Below are positions 27,640 through 39,842 of a stretch of 64,000 nucleotides of DNA, in pieces; positions within the stretch are counted from its first letter, which is position 1, and every line of letters begins with the position of its first letter. The translations under genes and the position numbers were made by a program. The notes below the pieces were generated by a model, which had not been told where the DNA came from, searched no databases, and saw nothing but the letters and a program-made list of their open reading frames with translations. Origin of the DNA: Cepaea nemoralis (lineage: Eukaryota; Mollusca; Gastropoda; Stylommatophora; Helicidae). The stretch spans positions 202,501-266,500 of the forward strand of contig JACEFZ010026865.1 of assembly GCA_014155875.1 (NCBI GenBank), written 5' to 3'.

Positions 27640-28654
27640 ATGGAGCGTGTTTACTACAGCCCGCAAGGTTATTGGAAAGGACATTCAGCTGTGAAAAAGT
27701 TGGCTGCTGCGGCTAAGGTCAGTGAGACTGAGGCTAGGGAGTGGCTTCAGAAGCAGGCTATCTGGCAAATCTACCAGCCGCGGCCTCGCTATATTCCACG
27801 ACCCCACATCGCCGAGTCCACACCGAATGCTGTCCATCAAGCAGATCTTTTGTTTCTCCCACATGATCGCGTTGGTTCTGGCCGCAGCGGCCAGGACCTA
27901 TAGGTATGCCTTGACGGTGGTCGATGTTGCCTCGCGCTATAAGGAGGCTGAGCCGCTAACAGACAAGAGTAGCGACGCGGTCGCATCAGCGCTTGGACGG
28001 ATCTATAAACGCGGGCCGCTCAGGTGGCCTAATCTTTTGCAGATTGACCCCGGGCGGGAGTTTATGGGTGCTGTCAGTCAGCTGGTGGCTAAGCATAAGA
28101 CACAGGTACGTCGTGGGCAGGCTGGGAACCATCGTCAGCAGGCTATTGTCGAGCGGTTCAATCGCACTCTGGCAGAGAGACTGTTCGGGGCCCAATATGC
28201 CCAGGAGTTGTTGCTCGCTGCCCGAGGCTCAGATGAACGGTCGGTCGAATGGGTGAGAGCTCTGCCCCAGGTAGTCGCTGCGATCAATAATGAGGTGACG
28301 CGTTTGACTGGTAGGAAGCCGGCTGAGGCAATTAAGGATTCGTCCGTCTCCCACGCTCCAGCCGCGCCAGCCCGCCGCGCTATCGGGCGTAAGGAACCGG
28401 TGATTCCAGCCGACTCGCAGGTCAGGTATCTCTATTCGGCGGGCGAGCTTGAGGGGGGCCTGCGTCGGGCCACTGATCCTACATGGTCGCTGACCTTGCA
28501 CAGGATTAGTCATATCACCCAGCAAGAGGGACAGCCCACTCTTTACTACCTAGTGGATGGGCCGGCTCGTGGTTTTGTGCGCGAGGAGCTGCTCATTGCT
28601 CCTCCAGACACACAGCTACCCCCTAGCAGGATTCTAGGAAACCGTAGGCCCTAG
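27640..28654 (+). CDS. INT: Retroviral-type integrase (INT), frameshifted
   Basis: The enzyme would insert element DNA into the host genome, producing the short target duplication. The first catalytic Asp is D69 (AVHQADLLFLP); after a one-base step near 27885-27895 the next frame gives 'YALTVVDVASRYKEAEPL', the second Asp in 'LQIDPGREFMG' and the Glu in 'QQAIVERFNRTLAERL', completing D,D-E. The C-terminus (residues after 'GRKPAEAI') has a beta-rich region consistent with a chromo-like or SH3-like tail. The gene ends 32 bp inside the convergent POLB gene. Confidence 0.95.
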
Positions 28655-31600
28655 TGTTGATACCATCAGCACAAATCCACTTTTTCGTGTCCATGGGGCT
28701 CAGAGATGTTTTGTTCATCTCATAAACTCCTATCTGGTGGCCCTTGCTTCGGATGGCAACCTGTGTGTGTTTGTATTCACGCTGGCTGAACAGACTGTCC
28801 TTGTAGTGTTCGTGTCTGAGGTCCTTCTTCACAACTGTCCGAGCCACTCCTTTGGCTTTCTTGATGTTGGTGGCCTCCTCTAGGATTGAGTACATCTTTG
28901 GTCTGAGACCGACGAACTCGGCTATCGAACGACCATTGCACTCGTCTTTGAATTTGCCGACCACCTTTTTATTCGCAGTCGAATGGTTGGGGTGGTCACG
29001 CGGATAATCAGAGAAGTCGTACCAGTCAGGGTGGGCCTTCATGTCTGCGTACACATCCTCAGTCTCCACCTGAAGTAGAAGGGAGTCAGTATCTGTGTAG
29101 CAGAGCTGGAGTCTTTTACCGTATTGGGGTTTAAGCCGGTTGTACCAGAAGTCGTACATGAGATGCTTGGATAGGTCCAGGATGGCCTGCCCACAATAGA
29201 CGGGTTTATTCAGCTGGACCTTGTTCTTGATGCTGTGCACCGCCACCAGTCCACCGTTGAAGATTCTACACGATTCGTAGTTGGGGCTGGCGATTAATTT
29301 TCGGAGTCGATCAGTCTCGGCGCCTCTGACAAGGTTGACTCTGATACGCTTGCGAACATTCTCCATACTCTTCCCGAAGACGGCATTGTTCATCAGCTTG
29401 AAGAAGTCCTTCTCAAATTCTGATTTGGCTTGGGCTCGTAGAGAGGTGTTCATCTCTATGTAGGGCTTCATCCATTGGGACTGATTGAACTTGATGGCTC
29501 GGTGGATCTGGGTGACCTCTAGACCGAGGCTGTGATAGAGTTTGAGATTGCGGTAGTGGACGACGTATCGCTCCTTGTTGTGGAGGTGAGGTACCAGCTT
29601 TGTCTGCTCCGTGAACTTACCCCCCAGTTTGTTCTGGAGCTCGCGCTGATAGCTGCTCAACCAGGCCTCGGGGACGGTCATGGTTTCTGGAGCTAGTGGA
29701 TAGTCGCTGTGGGCTTCATGTAGATGTGCTGGGTACTTCATATCAACCTCAACAAGCCATCCCTCTGGGGCGTTGTCGGGGGTGCTGAGTACCTCCTCGA
29801 GAGTTGGATTGGCCCATTGGAACCCGCCGGTGGGGAGGTATTCCATCATGGCCCATCCATACAAGGTTATTGGCATCGAGGTACATGATCCATGAATTGG
29901 GTGTTGTGGGGTCATAGTCTGAAGTCTTGGGGTTGTTGGCCTTAGCATACCTCTTGGAGACCATGGCCACACCTCCTCGGAGACCCTTCTCAAAGAGGAG
30001 GTGCATATCCAAGTCGGTTAGGAGCTCGAGTTGCACCTTCGTCTTTTTTAGGAGTGCGTCCCATGCCAGGCCGGGTGCACTGATGTAGTGGGCTGGGTCG
30101 AGCTGATATACCTCCATGCAGGTGTCTCGGAATGCCTCGAACATATCAGCCAACAGACCGACGTCTGTTTTCAGGTATAGGTCATGGTAGCCTCCGAGTG
30201 TTTTACAATCGAGCTCCTGCCACACTTTCTGGGCGTGGGCATAATCAGAGTCACTGATTCCTTCTCGGGTGAGCTTGCTGTAGAATGCCTCTTTGGGTGG
30301 TAGGCGGTCCTCTGCAAAGCGCTCGAAGCTGTCCATATATTCGTAGGGGTATACACCCTTACGGAGAAGGAGATGTGACTGGCTCTGGCTTAGCGTGGTC
30401 CTGAACTTACTCATTAAGACAGCCCAGGGGGTGTGCTTCTCAGTGTTGCACGTCTCACATCTTGAGATTATGTCGTTGCCTCTACGTGTCAGAGCCATTG
30501 ATTTGCCACAGTGTGTCAGCTCGCTGAGGTTCCCTACCAGGGTGTCTAGAGAGCTATTCATGAACTGTAGGCTGTCAATGAATTGCAGCTGTCCGATGGT
30601 GAAGGAGGCGTACTTCTCTAGGGTGTTTGGTATGCAGGTGATTGTTGTGTTGTCTACTTGTTTGGTTTGCCATTGGCCGTTTTTCTTCTTCTTGTAGACT
30701 GTTCTTTTTCCCCAGTCCAGACGGCCGGCCGCTTGCATGATGATGTGGGAGTCGTATCCTCTGAGGTTGTGAAAGACTACAGGTATCCTCAGCTTGTCTC
30801 TATTGATGCGCCATGCCAGATTACAGACATTGTGGGCTGCACCCCGGTATTTGCCTGTAATATGGCAGTGGTCTCTCACCTTGTCCTCCTCCAGCGGCTC
30901 TTTACAGATGTGGCAGGTGGTGGCGGAGGCAAAGTCTTCACGGTCTTTTTGCCCCAGCACCATCAGAGCCGGCCGCTGTAACTTGTGGTGGATGGTGGCC
31001 TGCTCTTGTCCCAAGCGTTTGAGGAATTCATCGGCAGCATCCTCCCCCCGATATACGACAGGGTTTGTGGTGAGGCCGTCGCAGCGTACAATGGTGTAGC
31101 CGAAGCCACAGGGGGGCTGCTGGGCCAGCTTGTCGTGTGTTGCTCTGGCTTGGATCCATTGCCGCACCATGTACTGGAACGTTCAAGGTCTCAAAGTCTG
31201 CGTATATGATGTATGGTGCCCTCATCTGTTTCTGGAGGGACTTGAAATTCATCTTTCCCTCTTTAGGCATGACATTCACCTGACAGGCTGTGTTGATACC
31301 TTGACAGAGTGGTACATGTTGGTCCAAGGTTTCCTGAGAGGAGTGTACATGGAGACAGTTGAGACATGGATACTTCTTACCCTCATATTTACTGTTTCCA
31401 TATAGAAGCCGCCCCACATCCTTGACCCAGACATAGTGTCCTATTCTCATCCTTGCGTAGGAGCATGAGGTTGATTTGGGTGCGCTGGAGTTTGTTGGTT
31501 CGGAGTATGGTCGGTCCTTCTTTCCACCCAAAGACCCGGATGGCTATGGTAGGATTCTGTTTTTCAAACTTAGCAATACTGGATAGCTGCACAGGGAACT

Positions 31601-32557
31601 CGATTCCTTCAAAGTTTAGCTCTCCCAGATGGGCACTATACTTGTAGGGTCTATTAGGGTTCTCTCCATGAGCTACCGGGTAGAGTGCTGAGAGTATGGC
31701 CCATTCAAAGCAGCGGTTGTCCTCATTCTTTACATTCACAACACAACGTGGTGGAATGAAACTGGGCGTCGCGAAGTAGCTAGAGCCTCGGAATGGTTGG
31801 TATTTTACTATGTAGAGATCGAGCTGCACACACTCTTCATAGTGCCAATCCGAGCCCTGATTGGTGAAGCATTCACTGTCAGCGAATATCTTGGCTATGG
31901 CTAGGTCCAGCCCCTCATCAGTGTCTCCCCTCATGCAGTACTTCATAGTTCCTGCTTCCATGGATGGCGATGGCTGTAATCTCTTCACCTTCTGGGGTGG
32001 TGCGAGAGTATTTTAGATGGAGATACAGCTGCATTTTAACACTGCCATAATCCCCCAACCCTTTTACTACCAGAGCTTTGATGGCGGGCACCATCGAAAT
32101 CATAAATGTTGCAGGTTCATCATAGCTGCTACCTTCTGGGACGATTGCTTCATATTTTCTCAGGCTCCCCTCAATCTCCCGGGCGAGTTTCAATTCGGGT
32201 GCGTTGCGAACTTAAAGTGGCATCCATCCTCAGCCACTTCATCTCGCACACGATCAACTCGGGCAAGGAACTCTGCTTCGAGGTCGGCGTGGCGTTGAGC
32301 ACGCTGCCTGGGCGCGGTGTCGTCGCTCGGCGACGATCGCGGCTCGGTCGGCGGCGGTACCAGTGTACAAATCTCAGAGCGGTGGTAATCCCTGCTTCAA
32401 GTCGTGCCCCATGTAGATTGGGGTTCTTCTCGAGCAGGGAGGCCCTAGCCATCTCACGCGCTCTGGATATCTCCCCCTCAAGAACGGCCTTCCTCCTCCC
32501 ACTGTATGGCATGCCATACTCGCGGGCTTGCTGTTTCAGTTGAACCAGCGTAGGCAT
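28623..32557 (-). CDS. POLB: Protein-primed family B DNA polymerase (POLB), multiply frameshifted
   Basis: This is the replicase of the element. From 32557 the N-terminus has a SAP-like segment (LVQLKQQAREYGMPYSGRRK). Downstream come a C-x2-C/H/C cluster near 31360-31300, exonuclease motif YADFET (31190-31204), an endonuclease-VII-like 'CHICKEP...DHCHITGKYRG', exo II 'FHNLRGYDSHI', exo III 'YLKTDVGLLADM', palm motif A split at about 29860, motif B 'LMNNAVFGKSMENVRKR' (about 29400) and motif C YTDTDS (29082-29099). One-base steps occur near 29860, 31160, 31440, 31935 and at least twice in 32190-32350. All catalytic motifs survive in one frame or another. Confidence 0.95.
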
Positions 32558-32636
32558 GGTTAAATACTCAGGTCTGTCAGTCTCTAACAGGTGAGCGTGT
32601 ACGTACAGCGGATAGTTCCATGTCTCTAATTGACTT

Positions 32637-32915
32637 TTATATTTCTGTGATCATAGCCAATCGCTGAAACTCGGCGTTAAAAGGCTTTACCTTCTCATGG
32701 TACCATGTTCGGCGATTGGCTGCGTTATAACCACACTCCTTACAAATTGATAGATAGTTTGTGACCCCCCTCCCACAGCTTCTGCATGGTTTGGTACATG
32801 TCCCTTTCCGTACTAGAACTGCATGTACTTTACAATACTCACGCATGCAACTACGCTCACAGAGTGCAGTTGAATATAGCCGTAGCCACTTACACGTGTT
32901 CTTTGCGGTGCGCAT
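32637..32915 (-). CDS. Small Cys/His-rich protein, likely zinc-binding (92 aa)
   Basis: C8, C19, C23, C28, H31, a second pair C44-x2-C47, and C58-x2-C61 are laid out with the same spacing as in the protein at 18784-18975. W10-L11 follow the first Cys as in the other members. An extra 30-residue basic tail follows. It lies next to the right terminus, mirroring the left-end members, so the family brackets the element. TATATCA lies two bases before the ATG on the minus strand. Function unknown. Confidence 0.8.
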   Translation of the reverse strand: MRTAKNTCKWLRLYSTALCERSCMREYCKVHAVLVRKGTCTKPCRSCGRGVTNYLSICKECGYNAANRRTWYHEKVKPFNAEFQRLAMITEI

Positions 32916-32938
32916 CCTGATATATCTACAGATGATAC
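32916..32938 (-). promoter_or_regulatory. CATCTGTAG-TATATCA start-site motif
   Basis: On the minus strand catctgtagatatatca lies directly before the ATG at 32915 with a two-base gap, matching the arrangement at 27386-27407. Confidence 0.5.
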
Positions 32939-32981
32939 ACTCTAAATCAACGGCTCGGTCGCCTGTAGGCGACCCGTGTGG

Positions 32982-33210
32982 GCGCTCCGGGCGGATGGCG
33001 CCCCGGGGCCTAGGGGGGTGGGGCCCCGGGGGGTTGGAGCCCTAGAGGGGTGCCACCAACCTTTTTGGCTCCAAAGCGCTCGGGATGGTTTGCTGCTTGG
33101 TGTGCGCCCCGGGGCGGGGCCCCGGGGGTTGGACCCCTAGGAGGGTGTTGTTTTGGCGATCCTGTGGTGCCCCGACCTGTTGTGACCCCAAACCGCTAGC
33201 CCCCACTACT
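32982..33210 (-). repeat. Polinton right terminal inverted repeat (229 bp)
   Basis: Inverted partner of 18315-18543, ending CCCCACTACT, followed directly by the AAAGT duplication. Confidence 0.97.
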
Positions 33211-33370
33211 AAAGTACTTCATGATCCTCGCCGGTGATACGGAATTCGTGCACTGAGCTTGAGTTTCTCCAGACTCAAGTTTGAGTTAGGAGGAGAACGG
33301 AGCACTTATGGGCTGCACCCGTGTGCCGTGATGTTGATCCATCGACTAAACTAAACTAAACTAAACTAAA
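33211..33370 (+). repeat. SINE-A, 3' part, right of the Polinton
   Basis: It continues the SINE broken at 18314. It starts with the AAAGT duplication, matches the minus-strand copy at about 41.37-41.47 kb (e.g. cctcgccggtg, cgtgcactgag, gaacggagcacttatgg), and ends in a (CTAAA)n tail at 33345-33370. Confidence 0.85.
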
Positions 33371-33558
33371 GAGGCAGAACTTCCACACGTGGCAGTGGAA
33401 TATGTTAATCCACGATCAGTTTAGCAATCTCATTGATTTCGTCTCGGCTAATCAGTAAATATTGTGTTTGTACTTTGTCCCTTCTGCCATGTGCTTGCCT
33501 CTTCTACCCAAGGCTGTTACATAGCCTTGTTTAGTAAGTAAGTAAACACCCTTTTACA

Positions 33559-33838
33559 GTCAGGTCTTAGTCAGATATGACTGATCTACCGTATGACAGC
33601 AGACGATACTACCTGCCTTCTGTTAGCGCCGAATGTTGGGCGGCGCTTACCAAACCTGACACCTCACATTGTGCCAATGGCTTCGGGCGGAAGAGCGCAA
33701 TTGGGATTGTACAAGCTTTATCCTGGTGCGAGGAAATACAACCTAAAGACAAAATGTCATGGCAGGGCAGACCTGGCCCTAAGCCGTGGTTGGCAGCTGG
33801 TCTAGGATCGAAGCTCCGACAGGCGGACAGTTAGAGCC
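33559..33838 (+). repeat. LINE-B 5' leader fragment
   Basis: Starts cagtcaggtcttagtcagat and ends in cggacagttagagc. The same sequence heads the LINE at 34306 and recurs at 57362. This copy is only the first about 280 bp. Confidence 0.7.
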
Positions 33839-34206
33839 TCTTTATTATACCTCCTTTATATTTGTACTTAAATATGTCTAATCTTTAGGTCTACTTTTGT
33901 CTTGTGTGGTATATTAGTATATTGTCTAATTATGTAAGGGCTGAGACTCATTTCTGATACCACTTTTAGACTGTGTCAATGGGGGTAAAGGGTGGAGGGA
34001 GAAGAGGTTGGGGGGGGGGGGTGTTGATCAGTTGTCAACTAACGGCTCGATGGAGATTCGAACCCAAGACCACAGGTCCTGCCGGTGAGCGTCCAGACAC
34101 TATGCTACCACGCCTACCTGAGAGTTGATATATTGATACTTGTTTACATCATTACTTGCCTCAATCATACTATATTTGTTTGTTTGTTTGTTTGTTTGTT
34201 GTTGTT

Positions 34207-34211
34207 GCTTG

Positions 34212-34304
<93 letters not shown>
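34207..34304. repeat. (TA)n microsatellite
   Basis: Long TA run directly upstream of the LINE-B leader. Confidence 0.95.
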
Positions 34305-34309
<5 letters not shown>

Positions 34310-34839
34310 TCAGGTCTTAGTCAGATATGACTGAGCTACCGTATAACAGTAGACGATACTACCTGTTTTCTGTTAGCGCTGAACGTTGGGCGGCGCTTAC
34401 CAAACCCGACACCCCACATTGTGCCAACGGCTTCGGGCGGAAGAGCGCAATTGGGAGGGTACAAGCCTTACCCTGCTGCGAGGAAATGCAAGCTAAAGAC
34501 AAAATGTCATGGCAGGGCAGACCAGGCCCTAAGCCTTGGTTGGTGACTGGTCTAGGATCGAAGCTCCGACAGGCGGTCAGTTAGAGCATTGCTTTGCTGA
34601 TCCGGCAGCTTCTGCAGCTTGTCTTGTTCCAGATGTAGGGGTGTTACCTTTCCTCTGGAGTAAACTAGGCAGGCCGAGAGAGGGATCATGCTGCATAGGC
34701 AACACATGATCTCTATATTTTAGCCCAGGCTTTGTGCTATGGAGAGGCAATAACTCCATCCCTGGTCTTAACTGGTCTCGGAATCAAAGCGAGAGGCAAC
34801 TGTTACGGGGTTTTTTTTCTTATTTTTTTTTTTTTTTTC

Positions 34840-36002
34840 TCAGCTAAACACAAATCTAGCCTCAGGATTAATATTATTAACACTCATGATCCTGAAAAGT
34901 GCTTTCAGTTTCAACAGCAACTTGAAGACGCTTTCACTGATACACCAGAAAATTGTACAGTAAATGAAAAGTGGGGTCAAATTAAGGAAACTCTTTATAA
35001 AACTGCCGTAGGCGTTTACGGCACTGTGGATCATAAGAGGCAGGACTGGTTTGCGGCCAACAGCGAGACTCTGCAGCCCTTGATTGATAAGAAGAAGAAA
35101 GCTCTCTTAAGAAACAAGGAAAGACCAACGCGTAACACTCTGAGTGAGCTTAGGCAAGCTAGGAAGGATGTGCAAAAGGCTGCCAGGCAGTGTGCAAATG
35201 ATTATTGGATCAAGTTATGTGAGTCCATTCAAATCGCAAGTGATAAGGGAGACATAAGAAGCATGTATGAAGGAATAAAGAAAGCCTGCGGTCCAGTGAT
35301 CAAAAGAAGTGCACCATTGAAAACCTTGACTGGAGAAATCATCACTGATAAGAAACAGCAGATGGACAGATGGGTAGAGCACTTATTTGGAGCTTTACTC
35401 AAGTGAGACCAAACTAGCGGATGATGCCCTCAACGCCATAGAGGCCCTACCAACTCTTGACCACCTGGACACACTTCCCACCATAACAGAAGTTAAGTGT
35501 GCTATAAATGAACTTGCATCTGGCAAGGCTCCAGGTAAGGATGGGATTCCAATAGAGGTTATCAGGAGTGGGCAAGACACACTCACTATACAGATCCACC
35601 AGCTAATAGAGCTATGCTGGCGTGAAGGACAAGTCCCACAGGATTTCAAAGATTCAAGCATCATAACACTGTACAAGAACAAGGGCGATCGGAGCGACTG
35701 CAACAACTATAGGGGTATCTCACTTCTGTGTATTGTTGGAAAAGTATTTGCCAGAATTGTTCTGCGCAGACTTCAAGTCCTAGGAGATCAAGTCTACCCC
35801 GAATCACAGTGTGGCTTTCGACAGAACCGGTCTACCACTGATATGATATTCTCATTGCGACAAATGCAAGAAAAATGCCGTGAACAGAATCAACCACTGT
35901 TTATTGCCTTCATCGACCTCACAAAGGCATTTGATTTGGTCAGTCGTGAGGGTCTGTTCAAGGCACTAAAGAAGATTGGCTCCCACCAACTCTTCTGTCC
36001 AT
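34840..36002 (+). pseudogene. LINE-B RT N-terminal part, two frames
   Basis: Frame 1 (to about 35400) is the linker upstream of RT ('GIKKACGPVIKRSAPLKTL', 'EIITDKKQQMDRWVEHLF'). Frame 2 has RT motifs 'LASGKAPGKDGIPIEVI', 'NYRGISLLCIVGKVFARI', 'QCGFRQNRSTTDMIF' and the first catalytic Asp in 'FIAFIDLTKAFDLV'. It loses frame just past there. Confidence 0.8.
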
Positions 36003-36003
36003 T

Positions 36004-37200
36004 GTGGAATCGTTCCACACAGGCATGAAGGGTATAATCAAGTTTGATGGTGCAACTTCTGAAGAATTTGAAATCAAGAGTGGAGTTAAGCAAGGTTGTG
36101 TACTAGCTCCCACCCTCTTTGGAATATACTTTTCACTTCTACTGAAATATGCATTTCATGATCAGGATGGTGGTATATACATTCACTCACGCTCAGATGG
36201 CGGCCTCTACAATGCTCAGAGATTGAAGGCTAAGACCAAAATTAGGAGGGTACTGATCAGAGAGTTGCTTTTTGCAGATGATGCTGCAGTTACGACCCAC
36301 TCTGAGGAAGAATTGCAATGTCTACTATCTGCATTCTCCAATGCTTGTTCTGAATTTGGTTTAACAATTAGCAAAAAGAAGACACAGATTATGTCACAAG
36401 GTGCACATGGGGTACCATCAATCTTTATTGACGACGCCGAACTAGAGATAGTAGACCATTTTACATATCTAGGATCAGTGGTAAATAGCAAATTATCCCT
36501 AGATCAGGAAATCAACATCCGGATTGGTAAGGCAGCAAAAACAATGAACAGGTTAAGAAAAAGAGTCTGGGAGAACAGGAAGCTTACTGCCAAAACAAAA
36601 GTCCTTGTCTATCAAGCCTGTGTCCTTAGTACTCTTCTCTATGGCAGTGAAACCTGGACAACTTACTCACACCAAGAGAACAACTTAAACAGCTTTCATA
36701 TGCGGTGTCTGCGAAGAATTCTTGGTATTAAGTGGCAAGACAAAATCACAAATACTGAAGTATTGGAAAGATCAGGTTGTGTGACAGTTTATTCCATGCT
36801 CAGTCTTCGTAGACTTAGATGGATAGGACATCTTAGGAGGATGGATGATGGTAGAATACCAAAGGATATCTTTTTTGGTGAATTACAGATGGGTAAGAGA
36901 TCTCAGGGTCGGCCTCTACTACGATACAAAGATGTGTGTAAGCGGGACATGATTGATACAGGCATTGATAATGCACATTGGGAGCAAGTCGCCGCTGAAC
37001 GTGTTGCATGGAGGGCAAATATCAGAAATGGAATAAAGTCAAAGGAGAAAATTATTGCAGAAAAGTCACACACCAAGCGTTTGAGACGTAAGATGGTGCA
37101 TGATGGTGGAAATGACCACGTGTTCACATGCACCCACTGTGAACGGACATTTACAGCGCAAATTGGCCTTATCAGCCACACTCGCTACCGCCATAGTTAA
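36004..37200 (+). CDS. LINE-B RT C-terminal part with C2H2 zinc finger (398 aa)
   Basis: The frame contains 'GVKQGCVLAPTLFGIYF', the FADD active site (36270-36281), 'YLGSVVNSKL' and the common LINE thumb region ('LLYGSETWTTYSHQE', 'RRILGIKWQDKITNTEVLE', 'RRLRWIGHLRRM'). The last 35 residues form a classic C2H2 finger, C-x2-C ... H-x4-H ('FTCTHCERTFTAQIGLISHT'), ending at the stop. The finger may bind target or template nucleic acid; that is inferred. It lacks the first palm Asp, which is in the preceding frame. Confidence 0.85.
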   Translation: MESFHTGMKGIIKFDGATSEEFEIKSGVKQGCVLAPTLFGIYFSLLLKYAFHDQDGGIYIHSRSDGGLYNAQRLKAKTKIRRVLIRELLFADDAAVTTHSEEELQCLLSAFSNACSEFGLTISKKKTQIMSQGAHGVPSIFIDDAELEIVDHFTYLGSVVNSKLSLDQEINIRIGKAAKTMNRLRKRVWENRKLTAKTKVLVYQACVLSTLLYGSETWTTYSHQENNLNSFHMRCLRRILGIKWQDKITNTEVLERSGCVTVYSMLSLRRLRWIGHLRRMDDGRIPKDIFFGELQMGKRSQGRPLLRYKDVCKRDMIDTGIDNAHWEQVAAERVAWRANIRNGIKSKEKIIAEKSHTKRLRRKMVHDGGNDHVFTCTHCERTFTAQIGLISHTRYRHS

Positions 37201-37269
37201 AAGTTATTATGCCTTTTTTAAAGCACAAACTATCGTCTGTCAAGACGGCAAGGTGCCAATGAGTTGAGT

Positions 37270-37271
<2 letters not shown>

Positions 37272-37325
<54 letters not shown>
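37272..37325. repeat. (TA)n microsatellite between two LINEs
   Basis: TA dinucleotides joining the LINE-B 3' end to the start of the LINE-C fragment. Confidence 0.95.
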
Positions 37326-38823
<1,498 letters not shown>

Positions 38824-39488
38824 TCTCAGTGATTCCTTATTTATGCCACTCTCTTTCTTGCTTTCTTTCTGTTCTTTCTTTCTTTCTTTCTTTCGTAGTT
38901 ATTTATCATTTCTGTTGTAGACTCTGGAATGTTCTGTTCTTTTTTTTTATTTTAACTTTTTATATTTCTTTATTTTACCCTCGTATTTCTTTTTGTTTAT
39001 CTTTATTTCTATCTACAATTTGGCTTTGGAATTTTTCTTTTAATTTGTCACCACCTTTTAGTCCGTCTATTTATTCTTTCTATATTATGGCTATCTTTTT
39101 TACTATCTGTTTTATTTCTTTCCTATCTTATCTGTCCATCTGTTCGCTTTTCTACCTTCCTCTAACAATTACTTGTTCCTTCTGACCTCTCTAATTCTAA
39201 CTGATAAAATGAGACAAACTTGCGATAGATCAAATATTCATCAAGAACATTAGAGATCACAGACACAGGATCCCAGTCTGTACCAGTAACCCTCATCAGT
39301 ATATCAGCGTAATTGAATCTCCTTTGTAATACAGATATAATATTCCCAATGTGAAATACGACGTCACTTATTAGAACTGAAATAGATATTCATGAGCTTA
39401 ATATAACTGGAGCCATATTTCATATTTCATAATAAGAAAGAGATCTGATTGTGAGACCCCCAGGCCAGGCAGATCAGATAACACTGGG

Positions 39489-39842
39489 GAAATGTGTGAC
39501 ACAGGGGCTAGTACTAGTATAGTGGATGGAGTATATGCCCGGGAAGAGAGGAAGAGGCAGGCCAAAGAGAAGATGGGTGCAGGATGTGGCGGATGATCTC
39601 CAGATGGGTGTATCGGACGCGGGACATCTTGCTTGTGATCGAGAAGTTTTCAGGAAGGTTATTATGAAATGTGTGACACAGGGGCTAGTACTAGTATAGT
39701 GGATGGAGTATATGCCCGGGAAGAGAGGAAGAGGCAGGCCAAAAAGAAGATGGGTGCAAGATGTGGCGGATGATTTCCAGATGAGTGTATGGGACGCGGG
39801 ACATCTTGCTTGTGATCGAGAAGTTTTCCGGAAGGTTATTAT
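39489..39842 (+). repeat. Tandem duplication (177-bp unit) of a LINE 3' end
   Basis: Two direct copies begin gaaatgtgtgacacagg at 39489 and 39666. Read on plus they encode 'GRPKRRWVQDVADDLQMG'-like sequence, a LINE C-terminal region. A (GAAT)n tract follows at 39875-39950. Confidence 0.75.

Larger units (their letters stand above)
18315..33210. mobile_element. Maverick/Polinton element, complete (14,896 bp)
   Basis: The element has 229-bp inverted termini starting AGTAGTGGGGG, a 5-6 bp target duplication, and the defining Polinton genes: retroviral-type integrase, protein-primed DNA polymerase B, FtsK/HerA-type ATPase, adenain-like protease, double-jelly-roll major capsid and penton-like protein. 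Polintons are self-synthesising transposons thought able to form virions (the virus-like forms are called adintoviruses). About fifteen one-base frameshifts interrupt the genes in this copy; nonsense codons outside those shifts were not seen. Confidence 0.97.
34306..37270 (+). mobile_element. LINE-B, near full-length from leader to 3' end
   Basis: A leader (34306-34840) shared with 33559 and 57362 leads to a coding region in three frames (34840-35400, 35395-36000, 36004-37200) and a short 3' end before (TA)n. No APE endonuclease domain is visible before 34840, so the copy may be internally deleted or 5'-truncated with a copied leader. Frame steps are near 35395 and 35990. I could not fix the clade; an RTE- or CR1-like APE LINE is most likely. 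Confidence 0.75.

Noticed and set aside
31130..31405. Plus-strand ORFs within the POLB region
   Set aside because: They are antisense to polymerase segments whose catalytic motifs are clear on the minus strand.
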